Below are positions 27,089 through 35,547 of a stretch of 64,000 nt of DNA, piece after piece. This DNA is from Amycolatopsis acidiphila (GTDB lineage: Bacteria; Actinomycetota; Actinomycetes; Mycobacteriales; Pseudonocardiaceae), in the NCBI RefSeq assembly GCF_021391495.1, contig NZ_CP090063.1:2976001-3040000 (forward strand), in the 5' to 3' direction. Under the pieces are notes generated by a model. The model did not search any database. It had not been told where the DNA came from and saw nothing but the letters and a program-made list of their open reading frames with translations. How positions within the stretch are numbered: the stretch's first letter is position 1; every line of letters starts with the position of its first letter. The translations under genes were made by a program, and so were the position numbers.

Positions 27089-27107
27089 CTGACATCTAAC
27101 ATGTCAG
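27089..27107 (+). promoter_or_regulatory. Inverted repeat overlapping the GntR start codon
   Basis: CTGACAT-N5-ATGTCAG, a perfect 7-base inverted repeat with spacer CTAAC. The right arm contains the ATG of the GntR gene. The form fits a FadR/FCD-type GntR operator, and its position suggests tight autorepression and perhaps a leaderless transcript. Confidence 0.65.
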
Positions 27108-27745
27108 TTGTGCTCGAACCTGTCGGACGTCCGCTCCTGCGTGACACCGCCCACCGGCTGATCCGCGAGGCCATCGTGCGCGGGGACATCCCGCCCGGCA
27201 CCGTCGTACGCGATGCCCAGCTCGCCGAGCAGCTCGGGCTCTCCCGCGCCCCCGTGCGCGACGCGCTCGCCCGGCTCGCCGACGAAGGGCTCGTGAAGAC
27301 CAAGCCGCAGAGCCACACCCGGGTCACCCCGATCGACGCCGCCGAGGTGCGCGACGCCGCAGCCGTCGTGCGCGCGATGCACGAGCTCGCCGCGCGGACA
27401 GCCGTTCCCCTGCTCACCGCCGAGCAGCTGACCGCCATGACCGAGGCCAACCGGCGCTTCGCCGCCGCGGTCCGCGCGGCCGACGCCGACGCGGCGCTCG
27501 ACGCGGACGACGAGCTGCACGACGTGCTGGTCCGCGCCTGCGGCAACCGCGCCGTGGCCGCCACCATCGGCCGCTACACCCCGCTGATCCGCCGCCTGGA
27601 GCGCCTGCGGTTCAGCGTCCCCGCCGCCCGGGACTCGGTGACGCTGCACGAGCGGCTCATCGAGGCGTGCCGGGCCGGTGCCGCGGACGAGGCCGTTCGG
27701 GTCACCACCGAGATCTGGCACGAGCTCGAACAGCTCGCCGACTGA
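27101..27745 (+). CDS. GntR-family (FCD) transcriptional regulator
   Basis: A 214-residue regulator with an N-terminal winged HTH ([36 protein letters not shown]) and a C-terminal all-helical FCD ligand domain with metal-ligand-like Asp/His residues ([31 protein letters not shown]). The ACC deaminase gene starts 14 bases after its stop, so it likely regulates that operon and itself. The ATG at 27101 sits within a palindromic operator. Confidence 0.92.
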   Translation: MSVVLEPVGRPLLRDTAHRLIREAIVRGDIPPGTVVRDAQLAEQLGLSRAPVRDALARLADEGLVKTKPQSHTRVTPIDAAEVRDAAAVVRAMHELAARTAVPLLTAEQLTAMTEANRRFAAAVRAADADAALDADDELHDVLVRACGNRAVAATIGRYTPLIRRLERLRFSVPAARDSVTLHERLIEACRAGAADEAVRVTTEIWHELEQLAD

Positions 27746-27758
27746 CGAACGGAGCCCC

Positions 27759-28769
27759 ATGACCCTCGACAGCTTCCAGCGCTACCCGCTGCTGTTCGGC
27801 CCTTCGCCGGTCCACCCGCTCGAACGCCTCACCGCCCACCTCGGCGGCGCCGCCGTCTGGGCGAAGCGGGAGGATTGCAACTCCGGGATCGCCTTCGGCG
27901 GCAACAAGACCCGCAAGCTGGAGTACCTCGTCGCCGATGCGCTCGCCCAGGGCTGCGACACGCTGGTGTCGATCGGCGGCGTGCAGTCCAACCACACCCG
28001 CCAGGTCGCCGCCGTCGCCGCGCGCGCCGGGCTCAACTGCGTGCTCGTGCAGGAGAGCTGGGTCGACTGGCCCGACGCGGTCTACGACAAGGTCGGGAAC
28101 ATCCTGCTGAGCCGCCTCGCCGGTGCGGAGGTGCGGCTGGTCGAGGCGGGCTTCGGCATCGGCTTCAAGGAGAGCTGGGAGCGGGCGCTGCGCGAGATCA
28201 CCGAGGGCGGCGGGAAGCCGTACGCCATCCCGGCCGGCGCCTCGGACCATCCGCTCGGCGGGCTCGGCTTCGCCCGCTGGGCCCGCGAGGTCGCCGAGCA
28301 GGAGCGCGAGCTGGACGTCTTCTTCGACACGGTCGTCGTGTGCTCGGTGACCGGCAGCACCCAGGCCGGCATGATCGCCGGGTTCGCCGCCCTGGACGGG
28401 CGGGCCCGGCGCGTGCTCGGCATCGACGCCTCCGCCGAGCCAGGCGAGACCCGTGCGCAGATCGCCCGCATCGCCCGGCGGACCGCGTTGAAGATCGGCG
28501 TGGACCGGGACCTGCGCGACGACGAGATCGAGCTGGACGAGCGCTACCACGCCGGGACGTACGGCATCCCCGACGAGTCCACATTGGACGCGATGCGGCT
28601 GGCCGCGCGCACCGAGGGGATGATCACCGACCCGGTGTACGAGGGCAAGTCGATGGCGGGCCTGGTCGACCTGGTGAGCCGGGGCGAGATCGGCCGCGAC
28701 TCCACCGTGCTCTACGCCCATCTCGGTGGCCAGCCCGCGCTCAACGGCTACAGCGCGCTGTTCTCCTGA
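27759..28769 (+). CDS. acdS: 1-Aminocyclopropane-1-carboxylate deaminase
   Basis: A 336-residue PLP enzyme of the tryptophan synthase beta family, splitting ACC, the plant ethylene precursor, into 2-oxobutyrate and ammonia. The PLP lysine is Lys50 in [12 protein letters not shown]. The motifs [18 protein letters not shown], the glutamate in DPVYEGKSM and the leucine in [11 protein letters not shown] agree with true ACC deaminases as opposed to D-cysteine desulfhydrase. The length matches the family (337-341). A GntR gene directly upstream is the likely controller, unlike the Lrp-type AcdR of many proteobacteria. It suggests a soil or plant-associated life. Confidence 0.93.
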   Translation: MTLDSFQRYPLLFGPSPVHPLERLTAHLGGAAVWAKREDCNSGIAFGGNKTRKLEYLVADALAQGCDTLVSIGGVQSNHTRQVAAVAARAGLNCVLVQESWVDWPDAVYDKVGNILLSRLAGAEVRLVEAGFGIGFKESWERALREITEGGGKPYAIPAGASDHPLGGLGFARWAREVAEQERELDVFFDTVVVCSVTGSTQAGMIAGFAALDGRARRVLGIDASAEPGETRAQIARIARRTALKIGVDRDLRDDEIELDERYHAGTYGIPDESTLDAMRLAARTEGMITDPVYEGKSMAGLVDLVSRGEIGRDSTVLYAHLGGQPALNGYSALFS

Positions 28770-28851
28770 TCCGCGGCCACGGCGTGGTGCGGATGTTTCA
28801 GATGCTGGACGGTTTTGACCGCGCTCGGGAGCCGTTGCTCTACTCGGCGGT

Positions 28852-29991
28852 ATGCCGGACAACCCCTGGATCCACGAACCCCTGAAATTCGCCTACTGGG
28901 TGCCCAACGTGAGCGGTGGCCTGGTCACCAGCGACATCGAGCAGCGCACGGACTGGGGCTACGACTACAACAGGGAACTGGCCGTACTGGCCGAGAACAA
29001 CGGTTTCGAGTACGCGCTGAGCCAGGTCCGCTACACCGCCAGCTACGGCGCCGCGTACCAGCACGAGTCCACCGGGTTCAGCCTCGCGCTGCTGCTCGCG
29101 ACGCAACGGCTGAAGGTCATCGCCGCGATCCACCCCGGCCTGTGGCATCCGGGTGTGCTGGCGAAGTTCATCGCGAGCGCGGACGTCCTCTCCGGTGGCC
29201 GTGCCGCCGTCAACGTGGTGAGCGGCTGGTTCAAGGACGAGTTCACCAAGCTCGGCGAACCCTGGCTCGAGCACGACGAACGCTACCGCCGCTCGGAGGA
29301 GTTCATCCGCGTGCTCAAGCGGCTGTGGACGGACGACCACGCCGAGTTCGGCGGCGACTTCTACCGGATCCACGACTTCGACATCAAGCCCAAGCCCGAG
29401 CTCGCCCCGGGCCGCCCGCATCCCGAGATCTTCCAGGGCGGCAACTCCACCGCGGCCCGCAAGCTGGCCGGGCGTGTCTCGGACTGGTACTTCAGCAACG
29501 GCAAGGACTTCGACGGCTTCACCGAGCAGGTCGAGGAGGTCCGCGGCTACGCGGCGGAGAACGAGCACACCGTCCGCTTCGGGCTCAACGGCTTCGTGAT
29601 CGCCCGGGACTCGGAGAGCGAGGCGAAGGACGTCCTGCGTGAGATCGTCGCGAAGGCGAACACCGACGCGGTGGAGGGCTTCCGCAGTGCGGTCGCGCAG
29701 GCGGGCAGGTCCACTTCGGACAGCAAGGGCATGTGGGCCGACTCGGAGTTCCACGACCTGGTGCAGTACAACGACGGGTTCCGGACCGGTCTCATCGGCA
29801 CCCCCGAGCAGATCGCCGACCGGGCGATCGAGTACAAGCGGCGCGGCGCGAACCTGCTGTTGCTGGGCTTCCTGCACTACCTCGAGGACGTCGAGCACTT
29901 CGGCCGGCACGTGCTGCCGATCATCCGCGAGCGCGAGAAGGAGCTGGACGCGGGCTCCGCCACGCCCGAACCGATCGGCATCGTGTCCTGA
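28852..29991 (+). CDS. sfnG: SfnG-like FMNH2-dependent dimethylsulfone monooxygenase
   Basis: A 379-residue luciferase-like (LLM class) flavin monooxygenase. The start FAYWVPNVSGGLVTSDIEQR, the HPGLWHPGVLAKF strand and NVVSGWFKDEF are typical of SfnG, which turns dimethyl sulfone into methanesulfinate for sulfur supply. FMNH2 must come from a separate reductase, not visible here. It lies 82 bases after acdS on the same strand and may share transcription with it. Confidence 0.88.
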   Translation: MPDNPWIHEPLKFAYWVPNVSGGLVTSDIEQRTDWGYDYNRELAVLAENNGFEYALSQVRYTASYGAAYQHESTGFSLALLLATQRLKVIAAIHPGLWHPGVLAKFIASADVLSGGRAAVNVVSGWFKDEFTKLGEPWLEHDERYRRSEEFIRVLKRLWTDDHAEFGGDFYRIHDFDIKPKPELAPGRPHPEIFQGGNSTAARKLAGRVSDWYFSNGKDFDGFTEQVEEVRGYAAENEHTVRFGLNGFVIARDSESEAKDVLREIVAKANTDAVEGFRSAVAQAGRSTSDSKGMWADSEFHDLVQYNDGFRTGLIGTPEQIADRAIEYKRRGANLLLLGFLHYLEDVEHFGRHVLPIIREREKELDAGSATPEPIGIVS

Positions 29992-30037
29992 CCGCCACGA
30001 CGGAATGCGCGGCTCGCCGATTCGCGTTGACACTGCT

Positions 30038-30379
30038 GTGGACGAGCGCACGGCGATCGAGTCGATAGAGCGGGCGCGGGCGGAGACCCTGCGGTTGGTC
30101 GACGCCCTGACGCGCCAGCGGGACGCGATCGTCGAGGCGTCGGCGTTCACCAGCAATGACGACGAGCATGATCCGGAGGGCGCCACGATCGCCTTCGAGC
30201 GGGCACAGGTGCTGGCCATGCTGCGGCAGGCGCAGGACGACCTGGCCGACCTGGATCGCGCCACGCAGCGGGTGCGCGCGGGCAGCTACGGGGAGTGCGA
30301 GCGCTGTGGCGGCCCGATCGCGGACGGCAGGCTGGCCGCCCGCCCGGCCGCGCGCACGTGCATCAAGTGCGCTCGCTGA
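30038..30379 (+). CDS. TraR/DksA-type zinc-finger protein
   Basis: A 113-residue protein with a helical coiled N-terminus and a C-terminal C4 zinc finger (CERCGGPI, then RTCIKCAR). The segment DDEHDPEGATIAFERAQV is characteristic of the actinobacterial DksA/TraR-like family, which can bind RNA polymerase. An ATG at 30005 is in frame, but its codons are poor in G/C at third positions, so the GTG at 30038 is preferred. Next to no operon partner. Confidence 0.82.
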   Translation: MDERTAIESIERARAETLRLVDALTRQRDAIVEASAFTSNDDEHDPEGATIAFERAQVLAMLRQAQDDLADLDRATQRVRAGSYGECERCGGPIADGRLAARPAARTCIKCAR

Positions 30380-30564
30380 CCAGCTGCCGCGGCATCGTCG
30401 CATGCGGCCAACCGTCGGCGGCCGTCACGTACCGGGGTCCGCGATCCTGATCCAGTAACGTCGCACCGGCCCGTGCCGGGTGTGCCGGGCCTCCTCGCGC
30501 GAGGCCCCCGCTCGGCATGTGCTTCGAGCCAGGCGCTGTGCGGCCGTGCGGTGGGCGCGAGTGA

Positions 30565-30580
30565 ACAACCAAAAGGTTGT
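30565..30580 (+). promoter_or_regulatory. Probable ArsR operator
   Basis: ACAACC-AAAA-GGTTGT, a perfect 6-base inverted repeat, with a further GGTTGT half-site at 30591-30596. It lies just upstream of the ArsR gene start at 30612 and fits autoregulation by an ArsR/SmtB-fold repressor. Confidence 0.6.
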
Positions 30581-30611
30581 GCAACGCTCTGGTTGTAGAT
30601 AGGCTTCCCGC

Positions 30612-30965
30612 ATGGTGGTTGTCGAAGACGAGTTGAGCCTGGTGTTCTCGGCACTGGCCGATCCCACCCGGCGCGCGATCCTGGCGCGGCTGGCCCTCGG
30701 CGAGGCGACGGTGAACCAGCTCGCGGAGCCGTTCGACATGACGCAGCAAGCGGTGTCGAAGCATCTGAAGGTGCTGGAGCAGGCGCGGCTGATTTCGCGC
30801 ACGCGTGCGGCGCAGTCGCGACCGTGCGTGCTGGAGACGGTGCGCCTGGACGCGGCGGCGGAGTGGATCGAGCGTCATCGCCGGGTCTGGGCCGATCGGC
30901 ACGACCGCCTGGCAGAGCACTTGGCCGCGCTGCGGCCCCGGGACGACGAGGAGAAGGCGGAATGA
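30612..30965 (+). CDS. ArsR-family transcriptional regulator
   Basis: A 117-residue winged-helix regulator (LADPTRRAILARLALGEATV; MTQQAVSKHLKVLEQARLI). It has none of the cysteine metal sites of ArsR/SmtB. The stop overlaps the ATG of an SRPBCC gene, a widespread coupled pair in actinomycetes in which the regulator controls the AHSA1-like protein. Confidence 0.92.
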   Translation: MVVVEDELSLVFSALADPTRRAILARLALGEATVNQLAEPFDMTQQAVSKHLKVLEQARLISRTRAAQSRPCVLETVRLDAAAEWIERHRRVWADRHDRLAEHLAALRPRDDEEKAE

Positions 30966-31414
30966 CCGACACGGGCGAGCTGACCTACCGGCGGGTGCAC
31001 GCCGCATCGCCGGAACTGCTGTTCGACTGCATGACCGACCCGGAGCACCTCGCGCACTTCTGGGGGCCGGCCGGGATGACCACGCCGGTCGAGAACATCG
31101 TCGTGGACCTGCGCCCCGGCGGAGTGTTCGAGACCACGATGGTCAACGACGCCGACGGCAGCACGCACACGATGCGCGCGGTGTACGGCGAGATCCGCCG
31201 CCCGTCGCTGCTGGAGTGGGTCGAAGCCGACGTCCAGGGCGGCATGCGCACGAGGGTCACGTTCACCGACCTCGGCGACGGCCGCACCGAGGTCGTCACC
31301 CACCAGACCAACGTGCCGGAGGCCTACCGCAGCGCCCAGGCGCGGGCCGGCTTCGCCACCAGCCTGGACCGGTTCGAGCACTATCTGTCCACGTTGGACA
31401 GCAAACGACGGTAG
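30962..31414 (+). CDS. SRPBCC/AHSA1-domain protein
   Basis: A 150-residue START-like protein (SRPBCC fold). The family pattern is seen in VHAASPELLFDCMTDPEHLA, FWGPAGMTTPV, LRPGGVFETTM, and a C-terminal helix (RAGFATSLDRFEHYLSTL). It probably binds a small hydrophobic ligand. Coupled to the ArsR gene by ATGA. It ends 19 bases before the convergent monooxygenase gene. Confidence 0.9.
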   Translation: MTDTGELTYRRVHAASPELLFDCMTDPEHLAHFWGPAGMTTPVENIVVDLRPGGVFETTMVNDADGSTHTMRAVYGEIRRPSLLEWVEADVQGGMRTRVTFTDLGDGRTEVVTHQTNVPEAYRSAQARAGFATSLDRFEHYLSTLDSKRR

Positions 31415-31433
31415 GGCGCTGGGAAATCTCCGC

Positions 31434-32660
31434 TCAGTAGGGGTTCTTGCGCAGCCCGAAGTGGACCTGGGCCAGTTTCGCCGCCGTCCACTGGTACTGC
31501 GCGGAGATGTGCCCGCGGTACATGGCGACGTCGCGGAAGTAGCGTTGCATCGGATGGCCGGCCTTGGCGGCCGACGAGCCCGCGGAGCGGTACAGCAGCT
31601 CGACGGCCTCGCTCGCGAGCTCGCCGGCCCGCTGGACGATCCCGTACAGGCGCACGTCCTTCTCCATGGTGAAGGGGACTCCGCGCTCGACAAGTTCGGT
31701 GCAGTGCTCCAGGTACTCGTCGCAGGCCCGCAGCACGATGGCCTCGGCGGCGTCGGTCATCGTCATGGCCATCCCCAGGTCCGCCTGGTGGTGCGGGTCG
31801 TCCCGGCGGGGACCGAAGGGCGGGAACAGCATGGGCCGGGTGCTGATGATGTCCTCGTACTCGTCCAGCGCCGCCCTGGCCGCCCCGATGATCGGGGTGA
31901 CCAGCGCGAGGTGGAAGAAACACGCGACGGGGCCGAGGTACATCGGGTTGCCGTGCAGGGAGTTGCCGGCGGACGGGGTGTCGTAGTCGTGCTCCATCCA
32001 GTCGAACCGGCAGGTCAGGTGCCCGGGCACGAACACGTCCTCGAGCACGATCGTGTTCGAGCCGCTGCCGCGCAGGCCCAGGGTGCGCTCGCCGCCCCAG
32101 TCGTCGAGCACCTCGAACTCCGTGCGCGGCACGATGGCCGAGATGATCTCGGGTGCGCCGTCCGGGCCGGCGCTGTCCTTGACGATGGCGTTGACCGTGC
32201 CGTAGGTGGCGTAGGGAACCCCGGACTGGTACGGCGAGGACCCGGTGAGCCGGTACCCGTCGTCGGCGGGGACGGCCTCGACGGCGCCCGCGACACTGTG
32301 CGAGGCACGGAAGTATCCGGCGGGATGGGTGAACACCTCCTCCTGCGCCCGGACCGGCCAGTGCGAGGCGGTGGTCAGGTTGTGGTTGTGGCCGAGGCTG
32401 TAGCACCAGCCGGTCGACGGGTCACCGCGCGAGATCTCGATGACCACCCGGGCGTAGGTGGACAGGTCCAGTTCCAGGCCGCCGTAGCGCTTCGGGGTCA
32501 GGATCCGGTACAGGCCGGCGGCGACCAGGGCGTCGTGCACGTCCTCGCCGTAGTGCCCGCGCGCCTCCGCCGCGTCCTGCTGCGCACGCAACATCGGCCG
32601 CAGCGCGACCGCCCGCCGCACCAGCTCCCGCCCGTCCGGCTCGCTGTCCGCAAGGTCCAC
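31434..32660 (-). CDS. Acyl-CoA dehydrogenase-like flavin monooxygenase (HsaA/HpaH type)
   Basis: A 408-residue protein of the acyl-CoA dehydrogenase fold in the flavin-dependent hydroxylase branch. HYGEDVHDALVAAGLYRILT, RYGGLELDLSTYARVVIEIS and GDPSTGWCYSLGHNH fit, as does the C-terminal SSAAKAGHPMQRYFRDVAMYRGH. Members hydroxylate aromatic rings using FMNH2 or FADH2 from a partner reductase. No reductase gene is adjacent. The GTG at 32660 is chosen because GAGGAGG lies 6-8 bases before it. Longer upstream readings are not supported by codon use. Confidence 0.85.
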   Translation of the reverse strand: MDLADSEPDGRELVRRAVALRPMLRAQQDAAEARGHYGEDVHDALVAAGLYRILTPKRYGGLELDLSTYARVVIEISRGDPSTGWCYSLGHNHNLTTASHWPVRAQEEVFTHPAGYFRASHSVAGAVEAVPADDGYRLTGSSPYQSGVPYATYGTVNAIVKDSAGPDGAPEIISAIVPRTEFEVLDDWGGERTLGLRGSGSNTIVLEDVFVPGHLTCRFDWMEHDYDTPSAGNSLHGNPMYLGPVACFFHLALVTPIIGAARAALDEYEDIISTRPMLFPPFGPRRDDPHHQADLGMAMTMTDAAEAIVLRACDEYLEHCTELVERGVPFTMEKDVRLYGIVQRAGELASEAVELLYRSAGSSAAKAGHPMQRYFRDVAMYRGHISAQYQWTAAKLAQVHFGLRKNPY

Positions 32661-32840
32661 GCCGACCTCCTCGACTCGCCGGGCCCACCGCGAGGCCCGA
32701 TTTCCCGCGCTGAACGGATCATAGGAGCCGCCCCGGCCGCTCGTCCCGAAGTCGCCGATCCTTTCGACATAGCGGAAATCGCGGCTACAGTGGCGGATTC
32801 GACGTGCGAATGCGTGCCCGACCAGTTTTCGGAGAAGGCC

Positions 32841-33266
32841 ATGAAGCTTCCGATCGAGGCGAGTCACCTCCCGGTCCGGATCGTGACCGGTGCGTTCATT
32901 CTCAACTCGGGGCTCGACAAGCGGGTCGCCGACCAGCAGACCGCCGCCCGGCTGCACGGGTTCGCCGCGGGCACCTACCCCGTGGCCGGGAAGATCGCCC
33001 CGGAGAAGTTCGTGCGGCTGTTGTCGGCCGGTGAGATCACGCTGGGTGCGGCGTTGCTGCTGCCGGTCGTGCCGAGTCTCGCCGCCGGTGCGGGCCTGGC
33101 CGCGTTCTCGGCCGGGCTGCTCGGCCTGTACTTCCGCACGCCCGGTATGCGCCGTCCCGGCAGCGTGCGTCCCACCGAGCAGGGGGTGGCGCTCGCGAAG
33201 GACGTCTGGATGCTCGGCGCCGGGCTGGGACTGGTCGTCGACGCCCTGACCCGCAAGGGCCGCTGA
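32841..33266 (+). CDS. DoxX-like membrane protein
   Basis: A 141-residue protein with about four hydrophobic helices. The order is RIVTGAFILNSGLDKR, an EKF-containing amphipathic loop, LLSAGEITLGAALLLPVV, GLAAFSAGLLGLYFRT, and VWMLGAGLGLVVDAL. This is the layout of the DoxX/SURF4-like family. Ribosome binding site GGAGAAGG. Function unknown in actinomycetes beyond an oxidative-stress link for mycobacterial relatives. Confidence 0.8.
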   Translation: MKLPIEASHLPVRIVTGAFILNSGLDKRVADQQTAARLHGFAAGTYPVAGKIAPEKFVRLLSAGEITLGAALLLPVVPSLAAGAGLAAFSAGLLGLYFRTPGMRRPGSVRPTEQGVALAKDVWMLGAGLGLVVDALTRKGR

Positions 33267-33314
33267 GCTTCGCCGCGCCGACCCGCTGCCGCCGGCGCGT
33301 GTGCGGCGGCGGGG

Positions 33315-34514
33315 TCAGCCCAGTGCGGCGACCGCGCGTTCCAGGACGCTGACCGGGCTCGGCTGGATGGCCATCCCGGCGCTGACCTGCTGCGCAGCGG
33401 TGCGGAACGAGTCCTCGGCAAGCAGCCGCCCGACCAGGGCCCGGACCGTGGGGACATCGACGGTGGCCGGGTCGTGCGAGAGGCCGACACCGCGCTCGGC
33501 GACCCGTTGCGCCGAGAGCGGGTTGTCGGCGAAGGAGGGCAGCACGAGCTGCGGGACCCCGTAGAACAGCGGCGTCGCCGTGGTGCCGGATCCGCCGTGG
33601 TGCACGATCGCCGAGCAGGTCGGCAGGAACACCGACAGCGGCAGGAAGCCGACCGGGCGCACGTTGGGCGGCAGCTCGCCGAGATCGGTCAGGTCGGTCC
33701 TGCCCGCGGCGAGCACCACGTCGACGTCCATCCCGCCCAGCGCCTCGACCACGACGGTGAAGTTGCTGACCCCGGTCATCGCCGGCACGACCGTGCCGAG
33801 CGTGACCGCGATCCTGGGCCGCTCCGGGCGCTGCAGCGCCCACTCCGGGACCACGCTGCCGCCGTTGTAGGGCACGAACCGCATCGGCCACCACGGCGCG
33901 CCGTCGCGCTCGTCGGACTGTTCCTCGCCGGCGGCGAGCCCGCCCATGCTGGGTGCGCGCGGGTCGATCCTCGCAATCGTTTTCGCCCTGGCAGCGCCGA
34001 TGCCGAGCTTGTCCCGCATGAGGTCGCTGATCTCGTCCTCGCCGAAGACGTGGTGCTCGGAGCGCCAGTCCACGTCCCGCACCGACCACGAGATCCGGTT
34101 GCCGACCTCCAGCGCGGGCGCACCGAGCGCCGCGGCGGCGAGCATGCCCGCGGCGTGGTCGGAGGTGTACACGACCAGCTCGGCACCGAACGCGCGGCCC
34201 GCCGCGATCGTCCCCTCGGTCATGGTGACGGTGAACAGCCCGAACGGGTTGCCGGTCCGGCCTGCCAGCCGGTACTCCTCCGGCAGGTCGTCTCGTGGGC
34301 CGTCCTTCGACGTGATCGAGGACATCAGGTCGCTCCACACGTCCCGCTGCGGGAACACGTCGTAGACCGGCAGCCCGGCTCGCGCGCCGACCTCGGTCAT
34401 CTCCGACGTGGTCGCGAGCAGCACCTCGTGCCCGGCGGCCCGCGCCGCCCAGATCAGCGGTATCAGCGGCAGCGTGAGCCCGTACCCGGGCGCGGAGGCG
34501 AACAGGATCTTCAC
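33315..34514 (-). CDS. GT1 family glycosyltransferase (MGT/EryCIII-like)
   Basis: A 399-residue GT-B fold enzyme. The N-terminus MKILFASAPGYGLTLPLIPL and the C-terminal nucleotide-sugar motif VHHGGSGTTATPLFYGVPQL, followed by PSFADN and the RVAERGVG segment, place it with natural-product and macrolide glycosyltransferases (GT1). No biosynthetic cluster surrounds it, so it may modify and inactivate an antibiotic or a plant compound. The gene stands alone on its strand. Confidence 0.9.
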   Translation of the reverse strand: MKILFASAPGYGLTLPLIPLIWAARAAGHEVLLATTSEMTEVGARAGLPVYDVFPQRDVWSDLMSSITSKDGPRDDLPEEYRLAGRTGNPFGLFTVTMTEGTIAAGRAFGAELVVYTSDHAAGMLAAAALGAPALEVGNRISWSVRDVDWRSEHHVFGEDEISDLMRDKLGIGAARAKTIARIDPRAPSMGGLAAGEEQSDERDGAPWWPMRFVPYNGGSVVPEWALQRPERPRIAVTLGTVVPAMTGVSNFTVVVEALGGMDVDVVLAAGRTDLTDLGELPPNVRPVGFLPLSVFLPTCSAIVHHGGSGTTATPLFYGVPQLVLPSFADNPLSAQRVAERGVGLSHDPATVDVPTVRALVGRLLAEDSFRTAAQQVSAGMAIQPSPVSVLERAVAALG

Positions 34515-34566
34515 CGCCCGAGCCTTTCAGATCCCGTCCGCCCGCGCAGCCGAATTCCTGTCGCGC

Positions 34567-35472
34567 TCATTCACCTGGGCGGAGCGCCTCGAGAATCGTG
34601 TCGCGCAGCCAGCGTTGCGCCGGATCGGCATCGAGCCGGGCGTGCCAGAGCAGCCGCACCGCGACGTCCGGCAGGTCCGCGGCGACGGGAAACCAGCGGA
34701 TGCCGAGAGTGCTGCCGTACTGCTCGGCCAGGCGTTGCGGGACGAGTCCGACGTAACGGCTCGACGCGACCAGCAGCGCGGCGACGGCGAAGGTGGGCAC
34801 GACGGCGGCGACGTGACGGTGGAGGCCCGCGGCGGCGAGCGCGTCGTCGAGCGGCCCGCGCGCGCGGCCACGGCGGGAGGCCGAGACGTGGGGATGGCGG
34901 CACAGCTGCGCCAGGGTCGGCCGGCGGTGGCGGCCCAGTGAGCTGTCGGCGCGCACGATCCCGACCAGTCGTTCGCGGTACAGCACAGCGGCCCGGATGT
35001 CGGGAGCCGTGACGCCGCCGACGCCGATGTCGAGATCCACCGAGCCGTCGCGGAGGGCCTCGGTGCTTTCGCTGCCCTCCGCGACGAACCGCAGCGTCAC
35101 GCCCGGGGCGGCCGCGGCGGTGGCTTCGACCGCCGCCGTCGCCAGGGTCGCGGCCACGCCGTCGTTGATGCGGATGGTGAAGGTGCGCTCCAGCTCGGCG
35201 ATCGTGACCTGGCGGTCGGCGCTGATCAGTGCCGACGCCTCGTCGAGCAGCGACCGCACCCGCGGCGCGGTCCGCAGCGCGAACGGTGTCGGGGCCAGCC
35301 CGCGCCCGGCCCGCACCAGAATCGGGTCGTCCATCGCCCGCCGGAGCCGGCCCAGCGCCCGGCTGGTCGCCGGGATGGACAGGTGCAGCCGCTCGGACGC
35401 CGCGGTGACGCTGCCTTCCTGGAGCAGCGCGTCGAACACGCGCAGGAGGTTGAGGTCGAGCTGCTCGGGCAT
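34567..35472 (-). CDS. LysR-family transcriptional regulator
   Basis: A 301-residue regulator with an N-terminal HTH of the NodD/LinR-like branch (LDLNLLRVFDALLQEGSVTA; RLHLSIPATSRALGRLRRAM) and the usual effector domain. It is divergent from an MFS exporter gene with a 75-base gap holding LysR-type half-sites, so it likely controls that exporter. Confidence 0.93.
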   Translation of the reverse strand: MPEQLDLNLLRVFDALLQEGSVTAASERLHLSIPATSRALGRLRRAMDDPILVRAGRGLAPTPFALRTAPRVRSLLDEASALISADRQVTIAELERTFTIRINDGVAATLATAAVEATAAAAPGVTLRFVAEGSESTEALRDGSVDLDIGVGGVTAPDIRAAVLYRERLVGIVRADSSLGRHRRPTLAQLCRHPHVSASRRGRARGPLDDALAAAGLHRHVAAVVPTFAVAALLVASSRYVGLVPQRLAEQYGSTLGIRWFPVAADLPDVAVRLLWHARLDADPAQRWLRDTILEALRPGE

Positions 35473-35474
35473 AG

Positions 35475-35511
35475 TTGCATCATACGCAAGGACCTCTTGT
35501 GAAAGTTGCGT
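35475..35511 (+). promoter_or_regulatory. LysR-type operator between regulator and MFS gene
   Basis: TTGC-N7-GCAA at 35475-35489 contains a T-N11-A LysR box. A third half-site, TTGCGT at 35506-35511, pairs with ACGCAA at 35484-35489. Such a recognition plus activation site layout is usual in divergent LysR promoters. Confidence 0.6.
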
Positions 35512-35547
35512 GGAACGGAGGCCGTCGCCGTCCCTAACGTCGTCGCC

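Noticed and set aside
30005..30037. Upstream ATG for the DksA/TraR-like gene
   Set aside because: The codons from 30005 to 30037 end often in T, unlike the rest of the gene, and no better ribosome binding site precedes the ATG.
31434..34514. A natural-product gene cluster (flavin monooxygenase, DoxX, GT1 glycosyltransferase)
   Set aside because: No scaffold-forming enzyme (PKS, NRPS, terpene synthase) or sugar biosynthesis genes are present and the genes lie on different strands.
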